From JALCLA01 sp965653565 (GTDB taxonomy: Bacteria > Pseudomonadota > Gammaproteobacteria > Xanthomonadales > Xanthomonadaceae), in NCBI GenBank assembly GCA_965653565.1, contig CBFHAI010000020.1:9861-73860 (forward strand): a DNA stretch of 64,000 nucleotides, in the 5' to 3' direction. Position numbers and translations under genes: made by a program. The notes beneath the pieces were generated by a model. That model saw nothing but the letters and a program-made list of their open reading frames with translations, made no database searches and was not told where the DNA came from. This document shows positions 41,402 through 51,071 of this stretch, piece after piece (positions within the stretch are counted from its first letter, which is position 1; the number at the start of each line of letters is the position of its first letter).

Positions 41402-42757
41402 TCAGCTTTCGTCGAGCACCCGGCCGTTGCCCGCGATCACTTTCGAATAGAGCCTGGCGCTGGCTTTAGGCGTGCGCTGCAGCGTTTCGAAATTCACGTG
41501 CACCAGCCCGAAGCGCTTGGAGAATCCGAGCGACCATTCGAGATTGTCCATCAGCGACCAGGCGTAGTAGCCGCGCACATCGACGCCCTGCGCGATCGCC
41601 GCGCGCACCGCGTTCAAATGCTTCTTCAGGTAATCGATGCGCAGCGGATCGTCGATTTTTCCATCGGCCGCGTTCGGCGGATCGTAGAAGGCCGAACCGT
41701 TCTCGGTGATATAAATCGGCAGGTCGCCGTAGTTCTGCTTCATCCACACCAGCGTATCGGTGAGGCCCTGCGGAAACACTTCCCAGCCGGTTTCGGTGTA
41801 GGTGGCCTGGGTCTGCTTCACCGGCGAGGCTTTCAACGGCCACGACGCTTCGTCGTGCCGCACGACGTTGCGCGTGTAGTAGTTCAGGCCGAGGAAATCG
41901 AGCGGCTGGCGGATCGTCGCGAAGTCTTCCGCCGGCCACTCGGGCCAGGCTTCGCCGAAGATCGCTTTCATCTCGGCCGGATAGCGGCCGTGGATCGCCG
42001 GGTCGAGGTATTGGCGATTCATGTAGGCGTCGGCGCGCCGCGTCGCGGCCAGATCGGCTTCCGATTGCGAGGCCGCGTATTTCGGCTCGATGTTCACCAC
42101 CAGGCCGATCTTGTGCTTGCCGATCGCGCGGTACGCCTGCACCGCCTTGCCGTGCGAACGCATCAGATGATGCGAGGCGATCGGCGCTTCGAAACGGTTG
42201 CGATGGCCCGGTGCCAGCGCGCCGTGCAGATAGCCGCCGTCGGTGACGACCCACGGTTCGTTGAGCGTGGACCACATCTTCACGCGGCCGTCGAGGCGCT
42301 GGTAGACGACGCTGGCGTAGTCGGCGAACCAGTCGGCGATATCCGGATTGAGCCAGCCGCCGCGATCGTCGAGCGCGGCCGGCAGATCCCAATGGAACAG
42401 CGTGGCGTTCGGTTCGATGCCGTTGGCGAGCAGTTCGTCGACCAGGCGCTCGTAGAAATCCAGCCCGCGCTCGTTAACGCGGCCGCGGCCGTCGGGCAGG
42501 ATGCGGCTCCAGGAAATGCTGAAGCGATAAGCCTGCATGCCGAGCTCGCGCATCATCGCGACATCGTCTTTGTAGCGGCGATAGTGATCGCAGGCCACAT
42601 CGCCGGTATCGCCGTTGGTCATCAGATTCGGCGAGTGCACGAAGCGCTGCCAGATGCTGGGACCGGCGCCGTCGGCCAGCGGCGAGCCTTCGATCTGATA
42701 GGCGGACGTAGCGCTTCCCCAGAGGAAGCCGGCGGGGAAGGGAGGCAGTCGGCTCAT
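41402..42757 (-). CDS. GH1 beta-glucosidase
   Basis: The 451-residue enzyme belongs to glycoside hydrolase family 1, retaining beta-glycosidases. The N-terminal signature FLWGSATSAYQIEG, the acid/base Glu167 in TLNEPW and the nucleophile Glu352 in YITENGS are all present. It has no signal peptide and acts in the cytoplasm on imported oligosaccharides. The ATG at 42757 gives the normal family N-terminus; open sequence further upstream is not used. A LacI-type operator lies 36 bases upstream, so induction by a sugar is likely. Confidence 0.94.
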   Translation of the reverse strand: MSRLPPFPAGFLWGSATSAYQIEGSPLADGAGPSIWQRFVHSPNLMTNGDTGDVACDHYRRYKDDVAMMRELGMQAYRFSISWSRILPDGRGRVNERGLDFYERLVDELLANGIEPNATLFHWDLPAALDDRGGWLNPDIADWFADYASVVYQRLDGRVKMWSTLNEPWVVTDGGYLHGALAPGHRNRFEAPIASHHLMRSHGKAVQAYRAIGKHKIGLVVNIEPKYAASQSEADLAATRRADAYMNRQYLDPAIHGRYPAEMKAIFGEAWPEWPAEDFATIRQPLDFLGLNYYTRNVVRHDEASWPLKASPVKQTQATYTETGWEVFPQGLTDTLVWMKQNYGDLPIYITENGSAFYDPPNAADGKIDDPLRIDYLKKHLNAVRAAIAQGVDVRGYYAWSLMDNLEWSLGFSKRFGLVHVNFETLQRTPKASARLYSKVIAGNGRVLDES

Positions 42758-42792
42758 GGGGCAGGCGGTCTCTTGTGGGGTGGAAACTTGGT

Positions 42793-42806
42793 TGGAAACG
42801 TTTACA
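42793..42806. promoter_or_regulatory. LacI-family operator upstream of the GH1 gene
   Basis: tggaaacgtttaca has the AAACGTTT core and matches the site at 38043 at 13 of 14 positions. It lies 36 bases before the GH1 start, suitable for repression. The regulator itself is not in the window. Confidence 0.8.
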
Positions 42807-43033
42807 TGGCAGGATAGCGCGGCCGCCGGCGGTTTGCAGCAGGGACGAGCGCGAATCGCGACGGGTGTCGAGCTTCGGGACCTCGGCTGCGGTGCCGCTG
42901 CGTGGATCCGGCGCATCGAGGGTAACCTTTCGCGGCTCGGGATCGACTTGGCCCGAGCACACCGAACCCTTCGCGACGGCGGCGCGCGCCATCGCGAAAG
43001 ATCACGCACAGCGCAGTGCCGCAGGAGAGCCCC

Positions 43034-43690
43034 GTGGATCGATTCGTCCGACTGTTCCTGATCTGCCTGTTTGCGGCGGCCGGCGTCCACGCGCAGCCAG
43101 CGGCCGATCCCTGGGAAGCCGACATCGCGGCCTTCGAAAAGCTCGATGCGCAGCAGCCGCCGCAGCCGGGCGGCATCGTCTTCATCGGCAGTTCGTCGAT
43201 CCGTTACTGGACCACGCTGGCCGAGGATTTCCCCGGCGTGGCGATCGTCAATCGCGGTTTCGGTGGTTCGCAATTGCGCGATTCGACGCGCTTCGTCGAG
43301 CGCGTGATCGTGCCGCACAAACCGCGGCTGGTGGTGCTCTACGCCGGCGACAACGATCTGGCCGAAGGCCGCACGCCGTCGCAGGTGGAGGACGATTTCG
43401 CCGCCTTCATCGAGGCCGTGCGGCGCGACGATGCGCAGCGCCGCGTCGCGATCATCTCGATCAAGCCGAGCCCCGCGCGCCGTGCCCTGCTGCCCGCCGC
43501 GCGCGATGCCAACGCGCGCCTGCAGCGCGTCGCCGCGGCGCATGCCGGGGTGTCCTACATCGACATCTTCACGCCGATGCTCGATGCCGACGGCGAGCCG
43601 CGAGCGGAGTTGTTCCTCGACGATCGGCTGCACATCACGCGCGACGCTTATCGACTATGGGCCGACGCGGTGCGGCCGCATCTGAAGTGA
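43034..43690 (+). CDS. secreted SGNH/GDSL hydrolase
   Basis: The 218-residue protein has a signal peptide (ends AAAGVHAQ) and the SGNH blocks: block I IVFIGSSSI (nucleophile Ser), block II Gly in NRGFGGS, block III YAGDNDLAEG (Asn) and block V DDRLHIT (catalytic His). It is probably an esterase acting outside the inner membrane, perhaps deacylating glycans, given the neighbouring glycosidases. The GTG at 43034 has AGGAG six bases upstream, and a GTG 18 bases earlier lacks a good site. Confidence 0.85.
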   Translation: MDRFVRLFLICLFAAAGVHAQPAADPWEADIAAFEKLDAQQPPQPGGIVFIGSSSIRYWTTLAEDFPGVAIVNRGFGGSQLRDSTRFVERVIVPHKPRLVVLYAGDNDLAEGRTPSQVEDDFAAFIEAVRRDDAQRRVAIISIKPSPARRALLPAARDANARLQRVAAAHAGVSYIDIFTPMLDADGEPRAELFLDDRLHITRDAYRLWADAVRPHLK

Positions 43691-43837
43691 CGGCAACGCC
43701 GAGTGGCGGCGGGCGAACGTGACGAACCGTCAAAATCGCGCGTTTTCCGCTGATTTCCGCGCAATCGAGCGTGGCGCCATCGGCCCGCATGACTTCGGGC
43801 ATGTTGTCCGGGCTATACGCGGGCCTATCATGGCCGC

Positions 43838-44986
43838 ATGCTCGCGCGTCTCAACCACACCCAGCTGCTGCGCTACGCCGGCCTCTTCACCTGGGGCTGC
43901 GTGGGTATTCCGCTGGTGCTCAACTCCTGGTATTTCAGCGAGGGGCTGACGCGTTTCGACCTGATTTCCTCGCGCATCAGCTACATCGTGTTCGGCGTCA
44001 GCTACTGGCTGCTCACCCGTTCGCTCGGTCGCAGCGCGCGCTGGTACGAGTACGGCCTACTCGCGGTGATGACGGTGGGCGCCGTGGCGGTGAGCCACTT
44101 CAGCGGCAGTGGCCTGGGCGGCATCCTGCTGATGGTGATCGCCGGCGTGCTGCCGTGGTTCCTCAGCGTGCGGCTCGGCATCGCCTGGCTGATCCTGCAG
44201 CATGCCGCGCTGGTGCCGGTGTTCGTGCAGCGCGGCGATTTCAGCGTGGTCGGCGCGATCCTGCAGTGCGCGTTCTTCGTCGGCTATTCCAGTTTCACCT
44301 TCGTCACCGGGCTGGTCGCGCGGCAGCAGGCCGAGGCGCGTGCCGAACAGCGTCGCTTGAATTCGGAATTGCGCGCCACGCGCGCGCTGCTGGCGGAAAG
44401 CTCGCGGCTGACCGAACGCATGCGCATTTCGCGCGAGCTGCACGATCTGCTCGGGCATCACCTGACCGCGCTCAGCCTCAATCTGGAAGTGGCAACGCAT
44501 CTGTCGGAAGGCCGCACCCAGGATCACGTGCGGCAGGCGCAATCGCTCGCCAAGCTGCTGCTGAGCGACGTGCGCGAAGCGGTGAGCCAGCTGCGCGATG
44601 ACGACGCGATCGACCTCACCGAAGCGCTGAATGCGCTGATCGATGGCGTGCCATCGCTCGATATCCGCCTCGAATTGCCGCCGCATCTGACGGTCGACGA
44701 TCCGGCCCGCGCCCAGGTGCTGCTGCGCTGTGCGCAGGAAGTGATCACCAACGCCGTGCGCCACGCCGGTGCGCGCACACTGTGGCTGACCTTGGTGAAC
44801 GAAAACCGCGGCATCACGCTGCGCGCGCGCGACGACGGCCGCGGCGCGGGAGAATTCAGCGCAGGCAATGGCCTGCGCGGCATGCGCGAGCGGTTGGCGC
44901 AATTCGGTGGCCGGCTCGATATCGAAACCGGCAAGAACCAAGGCTTCGCGCTCGACGCGTGGCTACCTCTGGAGACCGCAACATGA
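43838..44986 (+). CDS. NarL-type sensor histidine kinase
   Basis: The 382-residue kinase has about six membrane helices in residues 13-165 and no large periplasmic loop. A linker coil and a HisKA_3 domain with His202 in RISRELHDLLGHHL follow. The HATPase domain shows VITNAVRHA, RDDGRGAGEF and NGLRGMRERL. It phosphorylates the response regulator encoded next, whose ATG overlaps its stop. The stimulus may be sensed within the membrane. This architecture resembles DesK-like kinases. Confidence 0.9.
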   Translation: MLARLNHTQLLRYAGLFTWGCVGIPLVLNSWYFSEGLTRFDLISSRISYIVFGVSYWLLTRSLGRSARWYEYGLLAVMTVGAVAVSHFSGSGLGGILLMVIAGVLPWFLSVRLGIAWLILQHAALVPVFVQRGDFSVVGAILQCAFFVGYSSFTFVTGLVARQQAEARAEQRRLNSELRATRALLAESSRLTERMRISRELHDLLGHHLTALSLNLEVATHLSEGRTQDHVRQAQSLAKLLLSDVREAVSQLRDDDAIDLTEALNALIDGVPSLDIRLELPPHLTVDDPARAQVLLRCAQEVITNAVRHAGARTLWLTLVNENRGITLRARDDGRGAGEFSAGNGLRGMRERLAQFGGRLDIETGKNQGFALDAWLPLETAT

Positions 44987-45624
44987 TTCGTGTGTGCCTC
45001 GTCGACGATCAGACCCTGGTGCGCCAGGGCATCCGTTCGCTGCTCGAACTGTCCGACAACATCCGCATCGTGGCCGAAGCCGGCGACGGCAAGCAGGCGG
45101 TGGAACTGATTCCGCAGGTCAAGCCCGACGTCGTGCTGCTCGACATGCGCATGCCGGTGATGTCCGGGCTCGAAACCCTGCAATACCTGTCGGAACGGCA
45201 GGAGCTGCCGCCGACCATCATCCTCACCACGTTCGATGACGATCAGCTGGTGCTGGCCGGCCTGAAATCGGGCGCGCGCGGTTATCTGCTGAAGGATGTG
45301 TCGCTCGAGCAATTGGTGGACGCGGTGCAGACCGTCGCCGCCGGCGGCTCGCTGGTGCAGCCGGTGGTCACCCAGCGCCTGCTGTCGGGCCTGGAACACA
45401 TGCACAACGAATTCACCAGCCTCGATCGGCCGGACCCGCTGACCGAGCGCGAAACCGAGATCCTGCGCCTGATGGCCGGCGGCTATTCGAACAAGGAAAT
45501 CGCCAATTCGCTCGGCGTGGCCGAGGGCACGGTGAAGAACCACGTGTCGAACATCCTGTCGAAGCTGGGCGTGCGCGATCGGACGCGGGCGGTGTTGAAG
45601 GCGTTCGAGTTGAAGCTGGTGTGA
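44983..45624 (+). CDS. NarL/LuxR-family response regulator
   Basis: The 213-residue protein has a receiver domain with phospho-acceptor Asp54 (VVLLDMRMP), Lys in LLKDVS and the acidic pair VDDQ. A LuxR-type HTH (about 152-205, LTERETEILRLMAGGYSNKE and VAEGTVKNHVSNIL) follows. The start overlaps the kinase stop as ATGA, with GGAG eight bases upstream. The target genes are not known. Confidence 0.93.
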   Translation: MIRVCLVDDQTLVRQGIRSLLELSDNIRIVAEAGDGKQAVELIPQVKPDVVLLDMRMPVMSGLETLQYLSERQELPPTIILTTFDDDQLVLAGLKSGARGYLLKDVSLEQLVDAVQTVAAGGSLVQPVVTQRLLSGLEHMHNEFTSLDRPDPLTERETEILRLMAGGYSNKEIANSLGVAEGTVKNHVSNILSKLGVRDRTRAVLKAFELKLV

Positions 45625-46000
45625 TTGTTCGGCCCGGGCGTGGAATGGCGCGCGGGCCGACACCATCTTCACGCCGCCTCCCCATAAAGGGAGGCAGAAG
45701 TGCTGTGCATCCTTCTGAACCGCCAGGAAGCACCCGTCTCCTTTCAAGGCTTTCGCAGATCCCTCTCCTTCAAGGCGAGGGTTGGGGTGAGGATGGTTTC
45801 GGTCCACCTCGACCACAAACCCATCGCCATCCTGCGTCCCCCCGCACACATTTCCACATTACCTGCGCGCCTGCGCCCATCCGACCCTGTTAGCATTACG
45901 GGCTCACGCTAGCCCATTCGGCCTCCTGCCGCTTATGCTGCGTGCCTGCCGCCGCGCCGGGACCGGTCCCCCGGCCGCGGTCGACTCTGGAGACCCCCGA
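45625..46000. other. intergenic region, no gene seen
   Basis: This 376-base stretch between the response regulator and the SRPBCC gene contains a short repeat-like segment (ccctctccttcaaggcgagg, about 45761-45780) of a kind that recurs in intergenic DNA. No supported coding frame or RNA is visible. The promoter of the downstream gene should lie in its right part. Confidence 0.6.
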
Positions 46001-47170
46001 ATGACCCGTGTTATCGAGTTCCTAATCGCTCTTGTCATCGTCGCCGTGCTGTTCCTGGTGGTCGGCGTGTTCTTGCCCAGCCGACGCCACGTCGAACACA
46101 GCATGGAGACCAATCACCCGGTCCGGCAGGTGTACGACACGCTCAACAGCTTCAAGCGCTTCGGCGACTGGCACCCGTTGCGCATGCACGATCCCGCCGT
46201 CGTCTACACGCCCGAAGGTCCGGAACGCGGCGTGGGTGCGAAGCTCAACTACGTGTCGCAGAACAAGCGCATCGGCAGCGGCAGCTTCGAGATCGTCAAC
46301 AGCGAACAGGATTCGCAGATCGAATACGCGCTGACGAACCCGGCCTACGGCGAAAACAAAACCTCCGTCATTTCGCTCGAAGAGCGCGGCAAGACGGTCG
46401 ATATCACCTGGGAATACGACGTCGAATACGGCTGGAACCTGTTCGGCCGCTATGCCGGCCTGTACGTGAGCCGCAACGTCGGCGACGACATCAAGCTCGG
46501 CCTGGGCAACCTGGTCGGCCTGCTCGCCACGATGCCCAACTTCGATTACACCTCGCTGGAAGTGGGCACCGTCGCGGTGCAGCCGCAGAACGTGCTGCTG
46601 GTCTCGACCACGTCGGACCGCAACATCACCGCGGTGGAAAACGCGATGGATCTGGCGCTCAAGGACATCCGCGCCGCGATCGCTTCCAACAAGCTGGAAG
46701 CCGCCGGCGCGCCGCGCCTGATCACCACCAATTTCGGCAGCGACAAGTACGAATTCGACGTCGCCATTCCGGTGCGCACGCCCGATCCGAACGCGCCCGC
46801 CGCGCCGGAAGCCGAAGCGCCGGTCGACCTGGCCTCCGCGCCGATGGCCGATACCGCCGCGCCGCCCGCGCCGGTGGCAGGGGCGACCGACGCGCCGGTC
46901 GACATGACGATCCAGCCGGCACCGGCCCCGCTCACCGGCCTGAACCTGCCGGCGAACGTGCTGCCCGGCCAGAGCTACGGCGGTCTGGCCCTGGTGGCCG
47001 ACTACGAAGGCCATCCGGCCGCGCTGCCGCTGGTGCGCGACATGCTGCGCTCCTACGCCGCCGCCCACGGGCTCACGGTGCACGACCGTTCCTTCGAGGA
47101 ATACCTCACCGAAATCGCCGACACCAGCGCCGAAGAAGCGCGCTTCAAGGTGTACTGGCCGATCAAGTAA
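46001..47170 (+). CDS. membrane-anchored SRPBCC + GyrI-like protein
   Basis: The 389-residue protein has one N-terminal membrane helix (about 5-25). An SRPBCC/START-like domain (about 30-175, beginning HSMETNHPVRQVYDTLNSF) follows, then a region ending in a Pro/Ala-rich linker (about 263-310) and a C-terminal GyrI-like domain (about 320-389). Both domain types bind small hydrophobic ligands, so a ligand-binding or sensing role is plausible, but no pathway is evident. A GC hairpin (47194-47220) after the stop may act as terminator. Confidence 0.7.
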   Translation: MTRVIEFLIALVIVAVLFLVVGVFLPSRRHVEHSMETNHPVRQVYDTLNSFKRFGDWHPLRMHDPAVVYTPEGPERGVGAKLNYVSQNKRIGSGSFEIVNSEQDSQIEYALTNPAYGENKTSVISLEERGKTVDITWEYDVEYGWNLFGRYAGLYVSRNVGDDIKLGLGNLVGLLATMPNFDYTSLEVGTVAVQPQNVLLVSTTSDRNITAVENAMDLALKDIRAAIASNKLEAAGAPRLITTNFGSDKYEFDVAIPVRTPDPNAPAAPEAEAPVDLASAPMADTAAPPAPVAGATDAPVDMTIQPAPAPLTGLNLPANVLPGQSYGGLALVADYEGHPAALPLVRDMLRSYAAAHGLTVHDRSFEEYLTEIADTSAEEARFKVYWPIK

Positions 47171-47478
47171 GGTTGCTTCAAGCTAGATAAGATCCGGCCG
47201 CGCAGCCTCTCCGCGGCCGGGACGACGCGCGCCGGCGTTCCGCCGGTGCGCGCTCCGCCGAGGGGCGCGTGCCCGGTCGGTGTGCGGCGCCCACGGTGCT
47301 GCTGATCGCAAGTCCGCCCGGCGGTGCCTCGCGGCTTGCGCCAAAAGTGGCGGGAACTTTTTTTCGCGTGCGTTGTACATCGGTGCGGCGCGCGCGAGCG
47401 GCGGGCGCGCCGTTGCCCCGTGGACCCAACTCACATCCGACACCCCATCCAGACACGATCTTTCAGGAATTGCCGGAG
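47171..47478. other. intergenic region with GC hairpin
   Basis: CCGGCCGCG (47194-47202) pairs with CGCGGCCGG (47212-47220) and probably ends the upstream gene, although no T-run follows. The remaining bases to 47478 hold the promoter region of the ABC operon. I find no gene here. Confidence 0.55.
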
Positions 47479-48426
47479 ATGATCGAGACTCAACAGTTGT
47501 GCAAGCGCTATGGCCGGTTCACTGCGGTGGACGGCATCAGTTTCCGCGTCGAACCGGGCCAGGTGCTCGGTTTCCTCGGCCCCAACGGCGCGGGCAAATC
47601 CACCACGATGAAGATGCTCGCCGGCTTCCTCGCGCCGACCTCGGGCTCGGCCAAGGTGGCCGGCTTCGACGTGCAGGAGCAGCCGATCGAAGCCAAGCGC
47701 GCGCTCGGCTACCTGCCCGAGGGCGCGCCCAGTTACGGTGAAATGACGCCGCGGCAGTTCCTCGAATTCGTCGCCGACGTGCGCGGCCTGGGCGGCGATC
47801 GGCGCCGCACGCGAATCGACGATGCGGTCGGCCGATTGCATCTGGAACCGGTGCTGGCGCAGCCGATCGACACCTTGTCGAAAGGCTTCAAGCGCCGCGT
47901 CGGACTGGCCCAGGCCATCGTGCACGATCCGGCCGTGCTGATCCTCGACGAGCCCACCGACGGCCTGGATCCGAACCAGAAACATGAAGTGCGTGCGCTG
48001 ATCCAGTCGATGTCGCGCGACCGCACCATCATCATCTCCACCCACATCCTGGAAGAGGTGCATGCGGTCTGCACGCGCGCGGTGATCATCGCGCACGGCC
48101 GGCTGCTGGCCGACGCCACGCCGGCCGAACTCGAGGCCCGCTCGCGCTATCACCGCGCGATTTCGCTCACCGCCAGCAATCCGGTGGCGGTGAAGGAAGG
48201 CCTGGCGCGCCTCGACGGCGTGGCCGCCGTCGAAATCGATCCGCAGGACGGCCGCATCACGGCTTTCCCGAAGGCCGGCACATCGATCTTCGAACGCGTC
48301 GACGCTTATCTGCGCGAACAGAAGATCGCGTTCACCGAACTGCAGCTCGAACAGGGCCGGCTCGACGAAGTCTTCCGCCAGATCACCACGCAACCCGCCA
48401 CCGCCGCCAAGGAGGCCCGCGCATGA
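47479..48426 (+). CDS. ABC transporter ATPase (GldA-like)
   Basis: The 315-residue ATPase has Walker A GPNGAGKST (34-42), the signature-like LSKGFKRR, Walker B VLILDEPTDGLD and the H-loop IISTHILEEV. A C-terminal domain of about 90 residues follows the core, as in ABC-2 exporters and GldA. It overlaps the permease gene by ATGA and forms an operon with a GldG-like and a DUF4340 protein. The ATG at 47479 is chosen for the standard MIETQQLCKRYG start. Confidence 0.92.
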   Translation: MIETQQLCKRYGRFTAVDGISFRVEPGQVLGFLGPNGAGKSTTMKMLAGFLAPTSGSAKVAGFDVQEQPIEAKRALGYLPEGAPSYGEMTPRQFLEFVADVRGLGGDRRRTRIDDAVGRLHLEPVLAQPIDTLSKGFKRRVGLAQAIVHDPAVLILDEPTDGLDPNQKHEVRALIQSMSRDRTIIISTHILEEVHAVCTRAVIIAHGRLLADATPAELEARSRYHRAISLTASNPVAVKEGLARLDGVAAVEIDPQDGRITAFPKAGTSIFERVDAYLREQKIAFTELQLEQGRLDEVFRQITTQPATAAKEARA

Positions 48427-49172
48427 AAACCGCCGCCTCGCGTCCGACCCTCGCGATCTTCCGTCGCGAACTCAAGAGCTATTACGCCACGCCGGTGGCC
48501 TACGTCTTCATCGTCATCTTCCTGTTGATGGCGATGGCTTTCACCTTCTATTTCGGCGGCTTCTACCAGCGCGGCCAGGCCGATCTGCAGCCGTTCTTCG
48601 ACTTCCATCCGTGGCTGTACCTGTTCCTGGTGCCCGCGGTCGCGATGCGGCTGTGGAGCGAGGAACGCAAGAGCGGCACCATCGAGTTGCTGCTGTCGCT
48701 GCCGGTGACGATGTGGCAGGCGGTGCTCGGCAAATTCTTCGCCGCCTGGGTGTTCATCGGCATGGCGCTGGCGCTGACCTTCCCGATCTGGCTGACGGTG
48801 AATTACCTCGGCGATCCGGACAACGGCGTGATCGTCGCCAGTTATCTCGGCAGCTGGCTGATGGCCGGTGCCTTCCTCGCGGTGGGTGCGTGCCTGTCGG
48901 CCGCGACGCGCAATCAAGTCGTCGCCTTCATCCTCACCGTGGTGGTGTGTTTCGTGCTGTTGATGGCGGGCTTTCCGCTCGTGCTCGACGGCGCGCGCGC
49001 GATGTTGCCGCAGGGTCTGGTGGATGCGATCGCCAACCTGAGCTTCCTCACCCACTTCGCGGCGATCGCCAAGGGCGTGCTCGACCTGCGCGACATTCTT
49101 TTCTTCCTGCTCACCATCGGCTTCTGGCTGTACGCCTGCGCCGTGGTGATCGACCTGAAAAAAGCCGACTAA
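48423..49172 (+). CDS. ABC-2 type permease (GldF-like)
   Basis: The 249-residue membrane protein has six predicted helices and the ABC-2 permease pattern FRRELKSYYATPVAYVFIVI at the N-terminus, with MRLWSEERKSGTIELLLSLP after the second helix. In Bacteroidota the equivalent GldF supports gliding. In proteobacteria the same set occurs without a gliding phenotype and its cargo is unknown. It overlaps the ATPase gene by four bases. Confidence 0.9.
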   Translation: MKTAASRPTLAIFRRELKSYYATPVAYVFIVIFLLMAMAFTFYFGGFYQRGQADLQPFFDFHPWLYLFLVPAVAMRLWSEERKSGTIELLLSLPVTMWQAVLGKFFAAWVFIGMALALTFPIWLTVNYLGDPDNGVIVASYLGSWLMAGAFLAVGACLSAATRNQVVAFILTVVVCFVLLMAGFPLVLDGARAMLPQGLVDAIANLSFLTHFAAIAKGVLDLRDILFFLLTIGFWLYACAVVIDLKKAD

Positions 49173-49184
49173 GGGGCCCCACCG

Positions 49185-51071
49185 ATGTCTCGTACGAATC
49201 GACGCACCCTGACCGGCACCACGCTCGTGGTGCTGGCGCTGCTGTTCCTGGCACTGGTCACGCTCACCGGCACGCTGCTGCGCGGCGCGCGCATCGACCT
49301 CACCAGCAACCGCCTGTACACCCTGTCCGAGGGCACCGAGAACATCCTCGACAAGCTCGAAGAACCCATCACGCTGTACTTCTTCTATTCCGACGAAGCC
49401 GCGCGCGACATTCCGCAGCTGCGCACCTACGCCACGCGCGTGCGTGAACTGCTCGAAGAAGTGGCCGCCAAGGCCGACGGCAAGATCAAGCTGCAGGTGA
49501 TCGACCCGCTGCCGTTCTCGGAAGACGAAGACCGCGCCACGGCCTTCGGCCTGCAGGCCATTCCGCTCGGAAACAGCGGTGAAACGCTGTTTTTCGGCCT
49601 CGCCGGCACCAGCTCGATCGATGGCGAATCGGTGATTCCGTTCTTCCAGCCCGACAAGGAAGCCTTCCTCGAATACGACGTCGCCAAGCTGATCTCGAGC
49701 CTCGCCAGCGAAGAGCGGCCGGTGGTCGGCTTGATGACCGCGCTCAACATGGGCCCGGGCTTCGATCCGCAGACCAGCCAGGTGCGCCAGGGCTGGGTGG
49801 TGGACGAAGAACTGCGCAAGCTGTTCGACATCAAGCGCGTGGAAACCAACGCCACTGAAATCCCGGCGGACATGAACACGCTGATGCTGGTGCATCCGAA
49901 GAATCTCGGCGACGAGACGCTCTACGCGATCGACCAGTTCGTGCTGCGCGGCGGGCATCTGCTGGTGTTCGTCGATCCGCATGCCGAGTCTGAGCAGGCC
50001 GGGCAGGGAGTCGATCCGACCCAGGCGATGTTCGCCGAGAAATCGTCGAACCTCGACAAGCTGTTCACGTCCTGGGGCGTGGTCTACGACCCCGACCGCG
50101 TCGTGCTCGACGGCCGCTACGCGATGGAATTGCAGTTCAGCCAGGATCGCCCGCCGGTACGGCATCTGGCCATCCTCGGCCTGCGCGGCGGCAAGGCCGG
50201 CGGCGAGGCGGCGTTGAATTCGGGCGATGTGATTTCGGCCGAACTCGAACAGGTGAATGTCGCGACCGCGGGCTTCTTCGATCTGGCCGACGAGGCGCAG
50301 ATGAAGCTCGAACCGCTGGTGCAGAGCTCCGCCAGCGCGATGCCGGTGCCGAGCGACCGCGTGCGCGCACTGCCCGATCCGGAAACGCTGTTCGGCGATT
50401 TCACCCCGACCGGCCAGCGCTACACGCTCGCCGGCCGTCTCACCGGCACGGTGAAAACCGCCTTCCCCGAGCGCAGCGGCGAAAAACATCTGGCGCAAAG
50501 CGCGCAACCGGTGAACGTGGTGCTGATCGCCGATACCGATCTGCTCACCGACCGCTTGTGGGTGCAGGTGCAGCCGTTCTTCGGCCAGCGCGTGATGAAC
50601 GCCTTCGCCAACAACGGCGACTTCATCATCAATGCGGTCGACAACCTGGTCGGCAGCAGCGATCTGATCGCAGTGCGCACGCGGCCGGGCTCGACGCGTC
50701 CGTTCGAGACGGTGGAAGAGATCAAGCGCGCCGCCGACGATCGCTTCCGCGCCACCGAGCAGCAACTGCAGGCGCAACTGGCCGAAACCGAACGCAAACT
50801 GTCCGAGTTGCAAAGTGCGAAGGGCGACAGCAAGAACGCGCTGCTGCTCAGCCCCGAGCAGCAGACCGAATTGTTGCGCTTCCAGGAAGAAAAGCTGCGC
50901 ATCCGCAAGGAACTGCGGCGCGTGCGGCGCGAACTCGACGCCGACATCGAACAACTCGGCACGCGCCTGAAACTGCTCAATATCGCCGGTGTGCCGTTGC
51001 TGTTGACTTTGGGCGCACTGGGCTGGGTCTGGCTGCGCGCGCGGGCGCGCAAACGGGAGGTCGTGCGATGA
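49185..51071 (+). CDS. GldG-like ABC auxiliary protein
   Basis: The 628-residue protein has an N-terminal membrane helix (about 13-35), a large extracytoplasmic region of the GldG/ABC-type uncharacterised family (RIDLTSNRLYTLSEGTENIL, then a substrate-binding-like domain) and a coiled coil (about 515-590). A C-terminal membrane helix (about 600-618) ends in a basic tail. It sits 12 bases after the permease and overlaps the DUF4340 gene by ATGA. It probably couples the transporter to an envelope substrate. Confidence 0.88.
   Translation: MSRTNRRTLTGTTLVVLALLFLALVTLTGTLLRGARIDLTSNRLYTLSEGTENILDKLEEPITLYFFYSDEAARDIPQLRTYATRVRELLEEVAAKADGKIKLQVIDPLPFSEDEDRATAFGLQAIPLGNSGETLFFGLAGTSSIDGESVIPFFQPDKEAFLEYDVAKLISSLASEERPVVGLMTALNMGPGFDPQTSQVRQGWVVDEELRKLFDIKRVETNATEIPADMNTLMLVHPKNLGDETLYAIDQFVLRGGHLLVFVDPHAESEQAGQGVDPTQAMFAEKSSNLDKLFTSWGVVYDPDRVVLDGRYAMELQFSQDRPPVRHLAILGLRGGKAGGEAALNSGDVISAELEQVNVATAGFFDLADEAQMKLEPLVQSSASAMPVPSDRVRALPDPETLFGDFTPTGQRYTLAGRLTGTVKTAFPERSGEKHLAQSAQPVNVVLIADTDLLTDRLWVQVQPFFGQRVMNAFANNGDFIINAVDNLVGSSDLIAVRTRPGSTRPFETVEEIKRAADDRFRATEQQLQAQLAETERKLSELQSAKGDSKNALLLSPEQQTELLRFQEEKLRIRKELRRVRRELDADIEQLGTRLKLLNIAGVPLLLTLGALGWVWLRARARKREVVR

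Noticed and set aside
42758..43633. Upstream extension of the GH1 frame
   Set aside because: It would run through the operator and across the SGNH hydrolase gene, and GH1 enzymes begin near residue 1 of the chosen start.
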